NCBI GenBank assembly: GCA_025937895.1
Contig: JAICQL010000016.1
Span: 1 to 63,470 of the forward strand
Direction of reading: 5' to 3'
Source: Polyangiaceae bacterium
GTDB taxonomy: Bacteria; Myxococcota_A; Polyangia; Polyangiales; Polyangiaceae
DNA: 63,470 bases
The notes below the pieces were generated by a model. That model was not told where the DNA came from, did not search any database, and saw nothing but the letters and a program-made list of their open reading frames with translations. Position 1 is the stretch's first letter. Each line of letters opens with the position of its first letter. Below, piece by piece: positions 8,475 through 17,123 of this stretch. The position numbers were made by a program, and so were the translations under genes.

Positions 8475-9650
8475 CTAGTCCGCGGGGTGCGTCTGCATTG
8501 ACACCAGGTGCGCGTGCACCACCCGTCGCGCCGGCGCGCCGATATCCGTGGGATCCCCCGCCAGGGAAAAGATCGTCAAGCTCAGCCCCACCACCGGGAT
8601 CTTCACTCGCGGATCGCTCGTCGGCTGGTACGTCTCCAGCACGATCTTCGGGGTCAGCAGCGAGATGCGCGTGGAGCGATCGCCTTGCCCTGCTTTCAGC
8701 TCCTGCCCGAACAGATCGATCGCCAGCCCCGGGTCGGCGCCGCTCGGCAGCTGCTCGCGCGAGTCGACCTTCAGCTGCAGGGTCACGCCGCCCGTGCCCG
8801 AGGGGATGCGCAGCTTCTTGCCGCGCAGGCTGCGCAGCAGCTCCGCTGCAACGGCGTTCCAGCCGCGCGTGTCACCGCCCGCCTCCGCCAGCTCCACGTG
8901 CACCACCTCGCCGCTCGCATCGGTGCGCAGCGAGAGCAACGCGCTGGTGTTGGGGCGGGTCGAGCTCTGCATCACCAGCTCGATCACCTTCGCCACCGCC
9001 GGACCCTCAGGACCCAGCCCCAGCTCCTGATCGCGCTTCGCCAGGCCCTCGCGCAGCACGTGATCGATGCGGCGGCCCAGCGCCGCGCGCACCTCCGCGG
9101 CCGTGGGCGCGGCAGGCGGCGTCAGGAACGGATTCTTGCCGATACCCAGCTGCTCCAGCGAGAGCGTGGGCCCGCGCGCCTCGCCCGCCTGCTCTGCTCC
9201 CTCTGCCTCGCTCTCCCCCTCGCCGCCCGGGAGCGCTGCCACGTCACTGCCGGAGCTGACAGCGCCGCTGGGTGGGTTTGGGGCCGCGCCCGACGCCGCA
9301 CGGCGCAGCGCGGCCAGGCGCGGTTGCCGCGCGCGAGCGGCCGCGGGCGAAGCGCCCCGGGCGGCGCCGGCAGTCGGCTCCACGGCGCTCGAAGCCGCCG
9401 CGGCCCCCGGCGGCTGCACGGCACTCGGCGCCTCTGGCAGGGCCATGGGCTCCGCATCGAGCCAGTGCAACGGCTCCGTCAGGGCCGTTCGCGGCGCGGG
9501 CGGCGGCGCCCAGAGCCCGCGCGCCGCCAGCGCCGCAACGCCGAGCGCAGAGCCGTGCAACCCGAGCGCGAACAAGACCCCGAGCGGCAGCGCGCGCCGC
9601 GGGGCGCCGCGCAGCGCCCGTCCCGCCTGCGAGCCCTGCGGCGCCTTCAT
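8475..9650 (-). CDS. TonB-like energy-transducing protein
   Basis: Starting at ATG 9650 (MKAPQGSQAGR) gives 391 residues. An N-terminal basic stretch is followed by one transmembrane segment (LPLGVLFALGLHGSALGVAALAA, ~18-40), a long Ala/Pro/Glu-rich periplasmic linker (~45-150), and a C-terminal domain (~165-391) of the extended TonB/TolA type seen in myxobacteria (KVIELVMQSSTRPNTSALLSL, SGEVVHVELAEAGGD). It lies head to head with the FecA-like receptor gene 9863-12304 with 212 bp between, and probably energises it from the proton-motive force. An upstream in-frame ATG at 9668 is an alternative start. The far longer open frame reaching 10031 is not supported. Confidence 0.72.
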   Translation of the reverse strand: MKAPQGSQAGRALRGAPRRALPLGVLFALGLHGSALGVAALAARGLWAPPPAPRTALTEPLHWLDAEPMALPEAPSAVQPPGAAAASSAVEPTAGAARGASPAAARARQPRLAALRRAASGAAPNPPSGAVSSGSDVAALPGGEGESEAEGAEQAGEARGPTLSLEQLGIGKNPFLTPPAAPTAAEVRAALGRRIDHVLREGLAKRDQELGLGPEGPAVAKVIELVMQSSTRPNTSALLSLRTDASGEVVHVELAEAGGDTRGWNAVAAELLRSLRGKKLRIPSGTGGVTLQLKVDSREQLPSGADPGLAIDLFGQELKAGQGDRSTRISLLTPKIVLETYQPTSDPRVKIPVVGLSLTIFSLAGDPTDIGAPARRVVHAHLVSMQTHPAD

Positions 9651-9862
9651 GCGTCGCAAGCCTGCCATGCCGGATCGGCAGCTTCCAGGCGCTGGCCCGC
9701 GGCGTCGAGGATCACCTCGCGACAGCGCCGGAGCGCGCTGCGCGGGACAGCACCGGAGCGGCACAGCTCCGCGCCAGGCCTGCTCTGGCGCACAGGGGTA
9801 GCGCGGCCGGTACTGACTCTGACTTTCACTTGCATCCACGGACCGACATGTTAGGCGGGGGC

Positions 9863-12304
9863 ATGTTCGCTCCCCGCGCAGCTCGCCGGCTCGAGCTGTG
9901 GCGCGCTGCGCGCGCCCTCGGGTTGCTGTGTTGCACCAGCGCTTCACCGCTGCTGGCCCAGCAATCCCCCGCCGCTCCGACCGCACCCGCGCCAGGCACC
10001 CAGCCTGCTCCCACCCAGGCCCCCAGCACACCGTCGGCGGCGGAGCAGCCGGCTGCTCCCGACGGCAGCGCTTTGCCCCCCGAGCAGACGAGCGAGCTGG
10101 AGCCGCTCGGTGAGAGCCCAGTGGCGGAGCCCGTGTTCGAAGCGGAGGCGGAGGCGGTGGAAGGCGAGCTCGGCGCAGCCGAGCCCGTGGAGACCGAGCT
10201 GGTCGAGGGCGATCCCGTGGAGGTGACGGTGGTCGGCGCGCGGGTGCGGCGCGCCCCCGGCGCCGTGCACCTGCTGCCGGAGCAGACGCTGAAGCGCTAC
10301 GGCTACGATGACGTGCACGCGGCGCTGCAGCTCGTGCCGGGCGTGTACGTGCGGCAGGAAGATGGCGTGGGGCTGCGCCCCAACATCGGCATCCGCGGCG
10401 CGCTCAGCGATCGCAGCAAGAAGATCACCCTGCTGGAGGATGGCGTGCCGTTTGCGCCGGCACCCTACTCCGCGCCCGCCGCTTATTACTTTCCGATGCT
10501 GCCGCGCATGGTGCAGCTGCGGGTGATCAAGGGCCCCGCCGCGATCAGCCACGGCCCGCAGACCATCGGCGGCGCCATCGACTTCATCAGCCGCCCCATC
10601 CCCAGCGCACCCGAGGGCATGCTGGACGTGGCCTTCGGGCAATACGGCTACGCGCGGCTGCACGGCCACGCCGGCATGAGCGATCAGAGCGGCAACGGCT
10701 TTCTGATCGAGGGCGTGCACCTGCAGAGCGACGGCTTCAAGCGCCTGCCCAGCGAGCAAGACACGGGCTTCTATCGCAACGAGTGGACGTTCAAGGGCCT
10801 GCACGACTTTGACCCGTCCTCCCCGATGGTGCATCAAATCGGGCTGAAGCTGACGTATTCGGAGGAGGTCTCGAACGAGACGTACCTGGGGCTCAGCGAC
10901 GCGGACTTTCGCCGGGAGCCGCTCGGGCGCTATCCCGCCTCCGCGCTGGATCGCATGAGCTGGACACGCACCAGTGTGGTGCTCTCCCATCGCATCGAGC
11001 CCACGTCCCGCCTCTCCATTCACACGGACGTGTACCGGCACGACTTTCAGCGCGCGTGGCGCAAGGTCAACCACTTCCGCGGCGCCGATCTGTTCCAGGT
11101 GCTCAGCAACCCGGACACCCCGCAGAACTCGCTGTACCTGTCGCTTCTGCAGGGCAACGCGGACGCCAGCTCCTCGGCGGAGGCGCTGTACATTGGCCCC
11201 AACGAGCGGCAGTTCGTGTCGCACGGCGTGCAGAGCCGATTCAAGCTGGAGCTGGACACGGGCCCGCTGGCACATCGCATCGAATACGGGCTGCGCCTGC
11301 ACGAGGACCGCATCGAGCGCCGTCACTCGGAGGACGCCTACGCGCTCGTGGGCGGGCGCTTGCTGCCCGAGGGTAGCCCGACCCTGGTCACCGCCTTCAA
11401 CGAGGCCTCCAGCCAGGCGCTGGCGTTTCACGCGCTGGATGCCATCAGCGTCGGGCCATGGACGCTCACGCCCGGTCTGCGCGTGGAGCTGATCCGGTCC
11501 AGCTTCACCGACAAGATCGCGGGCAGCGAGCAGGGCAGCGCCACGCAGGTGCTGCTGCCCGGCATCGGCAGCTTCGTCACCCTGGTGGATAACCTGGGCT
11601 TCCTGGCGGGGGTGTACCGCGGAATGAGCCCGCCGCCGCCCGGGGCAGAGCCGCAGATCGATCCGGAGATCAGCCTCAACTACGAGGCGGGGCTGCGCTA
11701 TCAGGAGCGCGGCCAGCGCGCGGAGCTGATCGGCTACTACAACGACTACGACAACCTCACCGATGTGTGCACGTTCTCCACCGGCTGCGTGAACGAGAAC
11801 CTGGATCGTCAGTTTGAAGCGGGCCGCGCTCGCATCTACGGGCTGGAGGCTGCGCTGGAGACGGAGCTGCGCTGGCAGCAGGTGCGGCTGCCGCTGAGCG
11901 CCAGCTACACGCTCACCCAGACGGAGTTCCTGGAGAGCTTCGAGTCGCAGGATCCGATCTTCGGCAGGGTCAGCCGCGGCGATGAGATGCCGTACGTGCC
12001 GCGCCACGAGGGGCGGGTGAACGTGGCGGTCGAGCTGGAGCAGGTGGGCGGCTACGTCTCGGGCAGCTATGTGTCGCGCATGCGCGAGCAGGCCGGCTCC
12101 GGACCGCTCGACGAGGCCCTCACCACCGATGCGCTGTTCACCCTGGACGTGGGCGCACACTACCAGCTGCCCGAGCCGCGCCTGCGGCTGTACGCTCACG
12201 TGCGCAACCTGCTGGACGAGCACGCGCTGGTCTCGCGCCGCCCGTACGGCGCTCGACCCAACGCGCCGCGCTGGCTACAGGTCGGCGCGCAGCTCGAGTT
12301 CTGA
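9863..12304 (+). CDS. TonB-dependent receptor, FecA-like
   Basis: An 813-residue outer-membrane receptor. A signal peptide (ends near LLAQQSPAA) is followed by an unusual ~95-residue Pro/Ala/Glu-rich acidic segment, then the plug domain (VEVTVVGARVRRAPG, DDVHAALQLVPGVYVR, GLRPNIGIRGALSDRSKKITLLEDG, VIKGPAAISHGPQTIGGAIDF) and a 22-strand-type barrel ending in the terminal aromatic LQVGAQLEF. The plug resembles FecA and related ferric-chelate receptors. ATG 9863 has AGGCGGGG just upstream; ATG 9848, five codons earlier, is the alternative. The 3' end overlaps that of the convergent gamma-carboxylase-like gene by 30 bp. Its neighbours (TonB-like protein, imelysin, delta-60 lipoprotein) support iron or metal uptake. 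Confidence 0.9.
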   Translation: MFAPRAARRLELWRAARALGLLCCTSASPLLAQQSPAAPTAPAPGTQPAPTQAPSTPSAAEQPAAPDGSALPPEQTSELEPLGESPVAEPVFEAEAEAVEGELGAAEPVETELVEGDPVEVTVVGARVRRAPGAVHLLPEQTLKRYGYDDVHAALQLVPGVYVRQEDGVGLRPNIGIRGALSDRSKKITLLEDGVPFAPAPYSAPAAYYFPMLPRMVQLRVIKGPAAISHGPQTIGGAIDFISRPIPSAPEGMLDVAFGQYGYARLHGHAGMSDQSGNGFLIEGVHLQSDGFKRLPSEQDTGFYRNEWTFKGLHDFDPSSPMVHQIGLKLTYSEEVSNETYLGLSDADFRREPLGRYPASALDRMSWTRTSVVLSHRIEPTSRLSIHTDVYRHDFQRAWRKVNHFRGADLFQVLSNPDTPQNSLYLSLLQGNADASSSAEALYIGPNERQFVSHGVQSRFKLELDTGPLAHRIEYGLRLHEDRIERRHSEDAYALVGGRLLPEGSPTLVTAFNEASSQALAFHALDAISVGPWTLTPGLRVELIRSSFTDKIAGSEQGSATQVLLPGIGSFVTLVDNLGFLAGVYRGMSPPPPGAEPQIDPEISLNYEAGLRYQERGQRAELIGYYNDYDNLTDVCTFSTGCVNENLDRQFEAGRARIYGLEAALETELRWQQVRLPLSASYTLTQTEFLESFESQDPIFGRVSRGDEMPYVPRHEGRVNVAVELEQVGGYVSGSYVSRMREQAGSGPLDEALTTDALFTLDVGAHYQLPEPRLRLYAHVRNLLDEHALVSRRPYGARPNAPRWLQVGAQLEF

Positions 12305-13843
12305 GCGGCGCCGCAGCGCGGGCGCCGGCTCGGGCGGGGCGGGCAAGATCCAGCTCGCGGGGGCCAGGCCGGTGCTCACCTGGGCCAGATCCACGTCGGG
12401 CGCGATCAGCCGCTGGCGGCGCCGCCCGTTCAAGCTGGCCCAGGCATCCGCGTACACCTGCACGGGCCCGAGCCCGCGCGCGGCAAAGTCATCCCGCACG
12501 TGCCGCGCCAGCTGCGCAATCAGGTCGGGCTGCGCCGACATCTCGCGCACCTGCAAGGGAGTCAAATAGCGCGCCGGGCTCACCTCGTATTGCTTGCCCT
12601 GACGATCCAGCACCCGATAGCTGACGCTGCCGTTCTTCTCGCGCACCATCACCCGCCAGGAGAAGCGCATGCCCTGCTCGTGCCAGCGCACGTTGCCGCC
12701 GTACGCCAGGAAGCGCAGCGGTAGCAGCAGCTGCAGCGCACAGTAGGCCAGCGCCAGCGCCAGCGCGAAGCGAGGAAGTTGCGGCCCGCCAGGGTGGGCC
12801 TCAGCCGGTCTGCCAGCGGCGCTCTCCCCCTCGCCGGTCACCCGGCGCCACAGCCGGCGGGGCCATTCCGGCGGGAAAAACACCAGCGCCGCTGCGCTCA
12901 TGATGACCGGGAACAAACCGATCGGAAACAGCACCGACGTGAGCGCATGAAACCCCAGCAGCACGGCGTACGCTGGCAGCCGGGTGCGGCCCCAGCTCAG
13001 CCAGAGCACGATGCTGGAGTCGAAGAGAAAACCAGCCCAGCTGAAGGCGAGCGGCGCCCACGCTTGCTGGAAGAGCGAGCCGAGCAGCGGAAAGTCGGCC
13101 CGCGACGAGAGCCAGATGCCGAGCGGCTGCGCGTCGAGCAGCCAGTCGCCGTGCAGCTTGGCCAGGCCCGCGAACACGTACACCACAGCCACCTGGAAGC
13201 GCAGCAAGAGCAGCCAGAAGGCAGGCACAGACCGCGCCACGAGCGCGGTAGGCTCGCCGGCAAGCGACGTCGCCTCGGAGCTGCGCGCTCCGCGCCAGCG
13301 CCGCCAGAGCTGCGACCACGTGCCCACCTGCCCCGCGGGCGAACACGCCAGCAGCAGCCCGAGCAGAGCCGCCAGGTAGTAGTGGTTCAGGTACGTGGCG
13401 ACGTCGAGCGTCTGCACGTAGACAAAGCCGGCGAGCAGCAGCCAGGCGCTCCAGCGGAACCACATGCCCAGCGCCACCAGCAGCCCCAGCAGCACCAGCG
13501 CCCCGAACAGCGCGTGCAGCAGTGGGCCCGGCAGCTCGCCCAACCAGCCCAGCCCCCAGTACTTGAAGTGGAAGCGCGGCTCGACGAAGAAGCGATCGAC
13601 CCAGCCGTAGTACAGAAAGCGGCCCGCGCTCACGCTCAGGATCAGCCCGTAGGCGACGCGCAGCGCGATCAACCAGTCCGGCGCCACGGGCTCGAGCAGC
13701 CGGCGCCGAGCTTCGCTCTGTCCTCTGGCTTCGCTGTGCGCTTTGGCTTCGCCGTGCTCTCTGGCTTTGGGTTGCCCCGCTGCCTCCGCCGGCAGGGTCA
13801 CCGGCATCGTCACGGGGCCGCCGTGACGATGGGGCTCAGTCAT
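12275..13843 (-). CDS. Vitamin K-dependent gamma-carboxylase family (HTTM) membrane protein
   Basis: A 522-residue polytopic membrane protein. After a charged ~50-residue tail with repeated (K/R)AxSEAR-type units come four N-terminal helices (HTTM domain, ~55-170) and then a segment close to animal gamma-glutamyl carboxylase: VYVFAGLAKLHGDWL (~221-234) with Lys229 at the position of the catalytic base Lys218 of human GGCX, FHALTSVLFPIGLF (298-311) with His299 matching His287, and FPPEWPRRL (323-331). WHEQGMRFSWRVM lies near 385-400. Overlaps the imelysin gene by 8 bp, so one operon. Substrate unknown; bacterial members need not carboxylate glutamate. No Gla-type substrate was recognised nearby. 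Confidence 0.88.
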   Translation of the reverse strand: MTEPHRHGGPVTMPVTLPAEAAGQPKAREHGEAKAHSEARGQSEARRRLLEPVAPDWLIALRVAYGLILSVSAGRFLYYGWVDRFFVEPRFHFKYWGLGWLGELPGPLLHALFGALVLLGLLVALGMWFRWSAWLLLAGFVYVQTLDVATYLNHYYLAALLGLLLACSPAGQVGTWSQLWRRWRGARSSEATSLAGEPTALVARSVPAFWLLLLRFQVAVVYVFAGLAKLHGDWLLDAQPLGIWLSSRADFPLLGSLFQQAWAPLAFSWAGFLFDSSIVLWLSWGRTRLPAYAVLLGFHALTSVLFPIGLFPVIMSAAALVFFPPEWPRRLWRRVTGEGESAAGRPAEAHPGGPQLPRFALALALAYCALQLLLPLRFLAYGGNVRWHEQGMRFSWRVMVREKNGSVSYRVLDRQGKQYEVSPARYLTPLQVREMSAQPDLIAQLARHVRDDFAARGLGPVQVYADAWASLNGRRRQRLIAPDVDLAQVSTGLAPASWILPAPPEPAPALRRRSELELRADL

Positions 13844-15242
13844 TGTCGCCTTCGCTGGTGGCCGGCAGCTCCAGGTTCAGCACGGTAACCAGCTCCGTCT
13901 TGAGATCGTCCGTCACGGCCTTCACCGCCGTGTGGATGGCGAGCACGCTGGCGCGATCTTGCACCAATGCCTGCGCCAGCGAGCCCTGCACCCGGTCCAG
14001 TGCCAGCTCGATGCCGCCCAGGTTGCCGACCATGCGCTCTGCCAGCTCCCCGGCGCCCACGTCCCGCAGCCAGTCGTCAAAGCCCACCCCTGCGTAGTCC
14101 GCGCCGCAGCCCTGGAACAAACGCCGGAAACCGACCACGTTTTCGCGCAGGTGTGACAGCGAATAGCTAGTGAAGCGCGACTCCACCGCGTCCGGACAGG
14201 CCGTGGCCGAGCACTCCGGAGTGAGCCCCAGCGGGGTGGCCAGCTTGTAGTCCTTCAGCTCCAGATCCAGGTAGAAGAGCGCGTTGCTGATCGCGTTCAG
14301 CACCTGCTGCTCGCTGCTGAATACAGGGTTACCGGGGCCGCTCTCGGTGAACCGAGTGCGAAAGCCGTCGCGCCACGCGCCCAGCAGCTGCTGGGCGCGC
14401 GTGTTCAGATCCACGGCCACCTCGGCCGCGTAGGCGCGCCGCCGCGTCTGCAGCTGCTCCGCGGACAGCGCCGCCCAGCCGCCGCCAGCGTTGATGCTGG
14501 CAAAGGCCGAGCAGCGATTCTGCGTGCTGCTGTTGAACAGCAGGTACTCGAGCGCGCCCAGGGTGCGGCCCGTCACCGGAGAGATCGCAAAGTCTACGCC
14601 GTGGAACTCGGGGGTGGCGTAAGCCTGGCTCACCGTCTGCTCGTCCACCTTGCACTCGGCGCGCACGGGCCAGGCGTAGATCAAGTCGCGCAGATCTTGC
14701 CCGCCGGGCTCACCGGAGCGCGCGGCGGGACCAAAGCGAAACAGCTCGGCGCGCTGCCAGCTGGCCATGGCGCTGGCAAAGCTCTGCTGCGCGTCGGTCT
14801 GACGCTGTGTACTGGGCTCGTCGCGGTAAGCGCTGGTGGCGCTCACCAGCGCCCGCGCCGCGCTCTCGAACGTGCAGTAGTGCCAGACGGCACAGTCGGC
14901 GCTGGCCGCGATCAGCTGCGCCTTGCTGAAGGCTCCGCTGCTCGCGGCAGGCGCCGTACACTCCGCCGCGTCCGGCGGCGAAGCCGGCGGCGGCGTGGCA
15001 CTGGAGCCCGCCGAACCGGTCGAACCCGGCACTTCGGGCACCTCCACTCCGCCCGGCGCTGGCGACCCCGCGCCACCGGGCGCAGGTGCGCCCGGCGCCG
15101 CGGCACCGGGTGCAACCGGCAGCGCCGGAGCGCTGCCGGTGTACACGATCTCCGCCGGAGCCGGCTTGCGGCAGCCGCTCGCCACGAGCGCCAGCCCGAG
15201 AGCGGCGCTGAACAGCTCGACTCGCCGCACCATCATCCTCAC
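13836..15242 (-). CDS. Imelysin-family lipoprotein
   Basis: A 468-residue protein with a lipoprotein signal (LALVASGC, lipid-modified Cys24), a Pro/Gly/Ala linker to ~95, and an imelysin/ICMP-like helical domain (~103-460). The family motif region reads RTLGALEYLLF (226-236): the conserved Glu232 is present but the His of GxHxxE is replaced by Gly, as in the non-peptidase imelysin-like proteins, which are tied to iron uptake. Several Cys pairs (e.g. AECTAP, DCAVWHYC) suggest disulphides outside the cytoplasm. GTG 15242 overlaps the stop of the delta-60 gene (GTGA); ATG codons two and three codons downstream are alternatives. The 3' end overlaps the gamma-carboxylase-like gene by 8 bp. Confidence 0.88.
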   Translation of the reverse strand: MRMMVRRVELFSAALGLALVASGCRKPAPAEIVYTGSAPALPVAPGAAAPGAPAPGGAGSPAPGGVEVPEVPGSTGSAGSSATPPPASPPDAAECTAPAASSGAFSKAQLIAASADCAVWHYCTFESAARALVSATSAYRDEPSTQRQTDAQQSFASAMASWQRAELFRFGPAARSGEPGGQDLRDLIYAWPVRAECKVDEQTVSQAYATPEFHGVDFAISPVTGRTLGALEYLLFNSSTQNRCSAFASINAGGGWAALSAEQLQTRRRAYAAEVAVDLNTRAQQLLGAWRDGFRTRFTESGPGNPVFSSEQQVLNAISNALFYLDLELKDYKLATPLGLTPECSATACPDAVESRFTSYSLSHLRENVVGFRRLFQGCGADYAGVGFDDWLRDVGAGELAERMVGNLGGIELALDRVQGSLAQALVQDRASVLAIHTAVKAVTDDLKTELVTVLNLELPATSEGDND

Positions 15243-16888
15243 TCGCCGATCGGCACGATGGCGAGCACACCGTTGCCGTTGGGCAACCCCGTGCCGGTGG
15301 CGTAGCCCGCTGCAGCCAGCACCCTGCCGCTCGGCGAGACCGCGACGCTGAAGAACTCCTCGTTGTCGCCGCCGAAGTCGTACGCCTTGTGCACGGCGGG
15401 ATCGAAGTTGCGCGCGGGGGCGCCGTCCTTCTCCAGCAGCAGCAACATGGCGTCTTTGTTCGTGCCCAGGGTGGTGGCGGCGCCCGCGTACAAGATGCGG
15501 TCGTCGTCCAGCGCGACCACGTCGCGGCCGCGATCCTGCGCGTCACCCGGGTTGTACGCCACCGCGCCGCCCAAGCCCCAGCTCGGATCCGGCGTGCCGT
15601 CGGGCCGCACGCGGAACGAGACCATGTCGAGCAGCTCGGCGCCGCCCGCACGCTCCACGTCCACGTTGCCGTAGCCGGTGGTCACGAAGCTGCCATCGGA
15701 CTGGACCGCCACGCCGTACGCCTCCGCCATGCCCGTGGCGAAGGGCGCCAGGCGCACGATGCCGTCGCCAGAGAACGAGGTGTCCGGAGTGCCGTCGTCC
15801 AGCAGCTTGAGCAGCACGATCTGGTTGCGCCCGGCCACGTTGGTGTAGCCGCTGGCCACCACGCCGCCGCCCGGCAGCACCCGCCCGAAGCGCGAGTTGT
15901 CGTTCAACGCCGGCGTGCTCGCGCCGTTCGGGATGTCGAAGCTGAACGCGCCGCCCGTGCCGAAGGTGGTGTCCAGGGTGCCATCGGGGTTGAGCCGCCA
16001 GACGTAACGATCTTGATCGGTGCGCGGGGTGGCCGCGTCGTCGGGGTTCGTGGCCGTGCCGTGACCGAACACGTAGATGCGATCGCTGCCGTCGACCTCG
16101 ACGCCCCAGGCCAGCTCATTGGTGCCGTTGCCGGGGTTGAGCACGGTCACGCCCTGCGTGCCGAAGGTCAAATCACGGGCCCCCGCTGCATCCAGCCGGA
16201 ACAGCTGGATATCGATCGGGGTGGCCGTGCTGGGCGCGGCGTCGCTCGGATCTTCGGCCCGGCCCACCACCACCAGCCTGCCGTCGGACTGCAGCGTCAG
16301 GTCGCGCGCCTCCTCGTTGCTCGGATCGGCGGTGGTCACCGTGTCGCTCAGCGGAGTGCCCGTGTACGGCGAGAAGTCCACCAGCACGCGGCCACCTTCA
16401 CCGAAGGTCGCGACCGGCGCGCCCGTGCTGTCGAACTTGGCGATCAACATCGAGCGGTTCTCGCCCAGGCCATTGCCCAGGTAGCCGACGGCGTACACGT
16501 TGTCGTCCGCGTCGATGGTGACGCCATGGAAGCGATCGTCTTGCTCGGCGGAGACACCGTTCACCGTCACGCCGTCACCCCAGTATTCAACCGGCTCGGG
16601 CGGAGTGGTGGGCTCGGTCGTCTCACCGTCACCGGGCTCGCTTGGCTCGAGGCCGGCGCCGTCCGGGTTGCCCTCGCTGCCCGAGGGCGTGCCGCTCGTC
16701 CCCGTACTGGAGCCGTTGCTGCCGGTGTTCGAGCCAGTATCGTCGGGGCGCTCGCCACCCGAGCCCTCCGGATCGAGCTCCAGGTCCTCCTGACCGAGCA
16801 CGGTCTCGTCGTCCGTCGCGCAGCCGCCAAGCAGCGCCACGAACACACCGATCGCAGTTAAATGATGAAAGTTATTGTACTTTGCCAC
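15239..16888 (-). CDS. Delta-60 repeat lipoprotein
   Basis: A 549-residue lipoprotein starting at GTG 16888. The lipobox is ALLGGC with Cys23, followed by a Gly/Ser/Thr/Glu/Pro-rich linker (~25-100). The rest is built of delta-60-type repeats, each with a D-TFG-GG-V core: VATFGEGGRVLVDF, DLTFGTQGVTVLN, DTTFGTGGAFSFD, DTSFSGDGIVRLA, DPSWGLGGAVAYN, alternating with DGRLVVVGR-like strands, consistent with a beta-propeller on the cell surface. It is the first gene of the operon delta-60/imelysin/gamma-carboxylase-like. A Fur-box-like sequence sits 35-57 bp upstream of the start, suggesting iron repression. Ligand unknown. Confidence 0.85.
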   Translation of the reverse strand: MAKYNNFHHLTAIGVFVALLGGCATDDETVLGQEDLELDPEGSGGERPDDTGSNTGSNGSSTGTSGTPSGSEGNPDGAGLEPSEPGDGETTEPTTPPEPVEYWGDGVTVNGVSAEQDDRFHGVTIDADDNVYAVGYLGNGLGENRSMLIAKFDSTGAPVATFGEGGRVLVDFSPYTGTPLSDTVTTADPSNEEARDLTLQSDGRLVVVGRAEDPSDAAPSTATPIDIQLFRLDAAGARDLTFGTQGVTVLNPGNGTNELAWGVEVDGSDRIYVFGHGTATNPDDAATPRTDQDRYVWRLNPDGTLDTTFGTGGAFSFDIPNGASTPALNDNSRFGRVLPGGGVVASGYTNVAGRNQIVLLKLLDDGTPDTSFSGDGIVRLAPFATGMAEAYGVAVQSDGSFVTTGYGNVDVERAGGAELLDMVSFRVRPDGTPDPSWGLGGAVAYNPGDAQDRGRDVVALDDDRILYAGAATTLGTNKDAMLLLLEKDGAPARNFDPAVHKAYDFGGDNEEFFSVAVSPSGRVLAAAGYATGTGLPNGNGVLAIVPIGE

Positions 16889-16922
16889 AGTCCCTGCCTC
16901 GCCCTACAGGCGCGCTCAGAGG

Positions 16923-16945
16923 TTGATAACGAAAATGAGAATCAA
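16923..16945. promoter_or_regulatory. Fur-box-like operator
   Basis: Three adjacent hexamers GATAAC-GAAAAT-GAGAAT (16925-16942) each match the Fur hexamer GATAAT in five of six positions, and the block is flanked by TTGAT...ATCAA (16923-16945) giving overall dyad symmetry. It is strikingly AT-rich for this genome and lies just upstream of the GTG start at 16888 of the delta-60/imelysin/gamma-carboxylase operon. The Fur assignment follows from the well-known consensus; binding is inferred. Confidence 0.7.
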
Positions 16946-17123
16946 CCCAGTAGCGGAATGCCGTGCGGACGACAACGACAACACGTGCTCAGTACAAAGT
17001 GGAACGGGCCTGTGACAATGCGCGCGAGCCCCTGAGTACGTTTGTCCCAGCTGCCCGCCAGAACCGGGGCGGCCGGGCGTTGCTCCAGTGGAACGGGGCG
17101 GCCCGGAGGAGCAGTACGAGGCC

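Noticed and set aside
9944..12223. 759-residue open frame antisense to the TonB-dependent receptor
   Set aside because: It mirrors the receptor in a frame where G/C-rich third positions prevent stop codons. Composition is His/Arg/Gln-rich with no domain, as for many antisense frames in this window.
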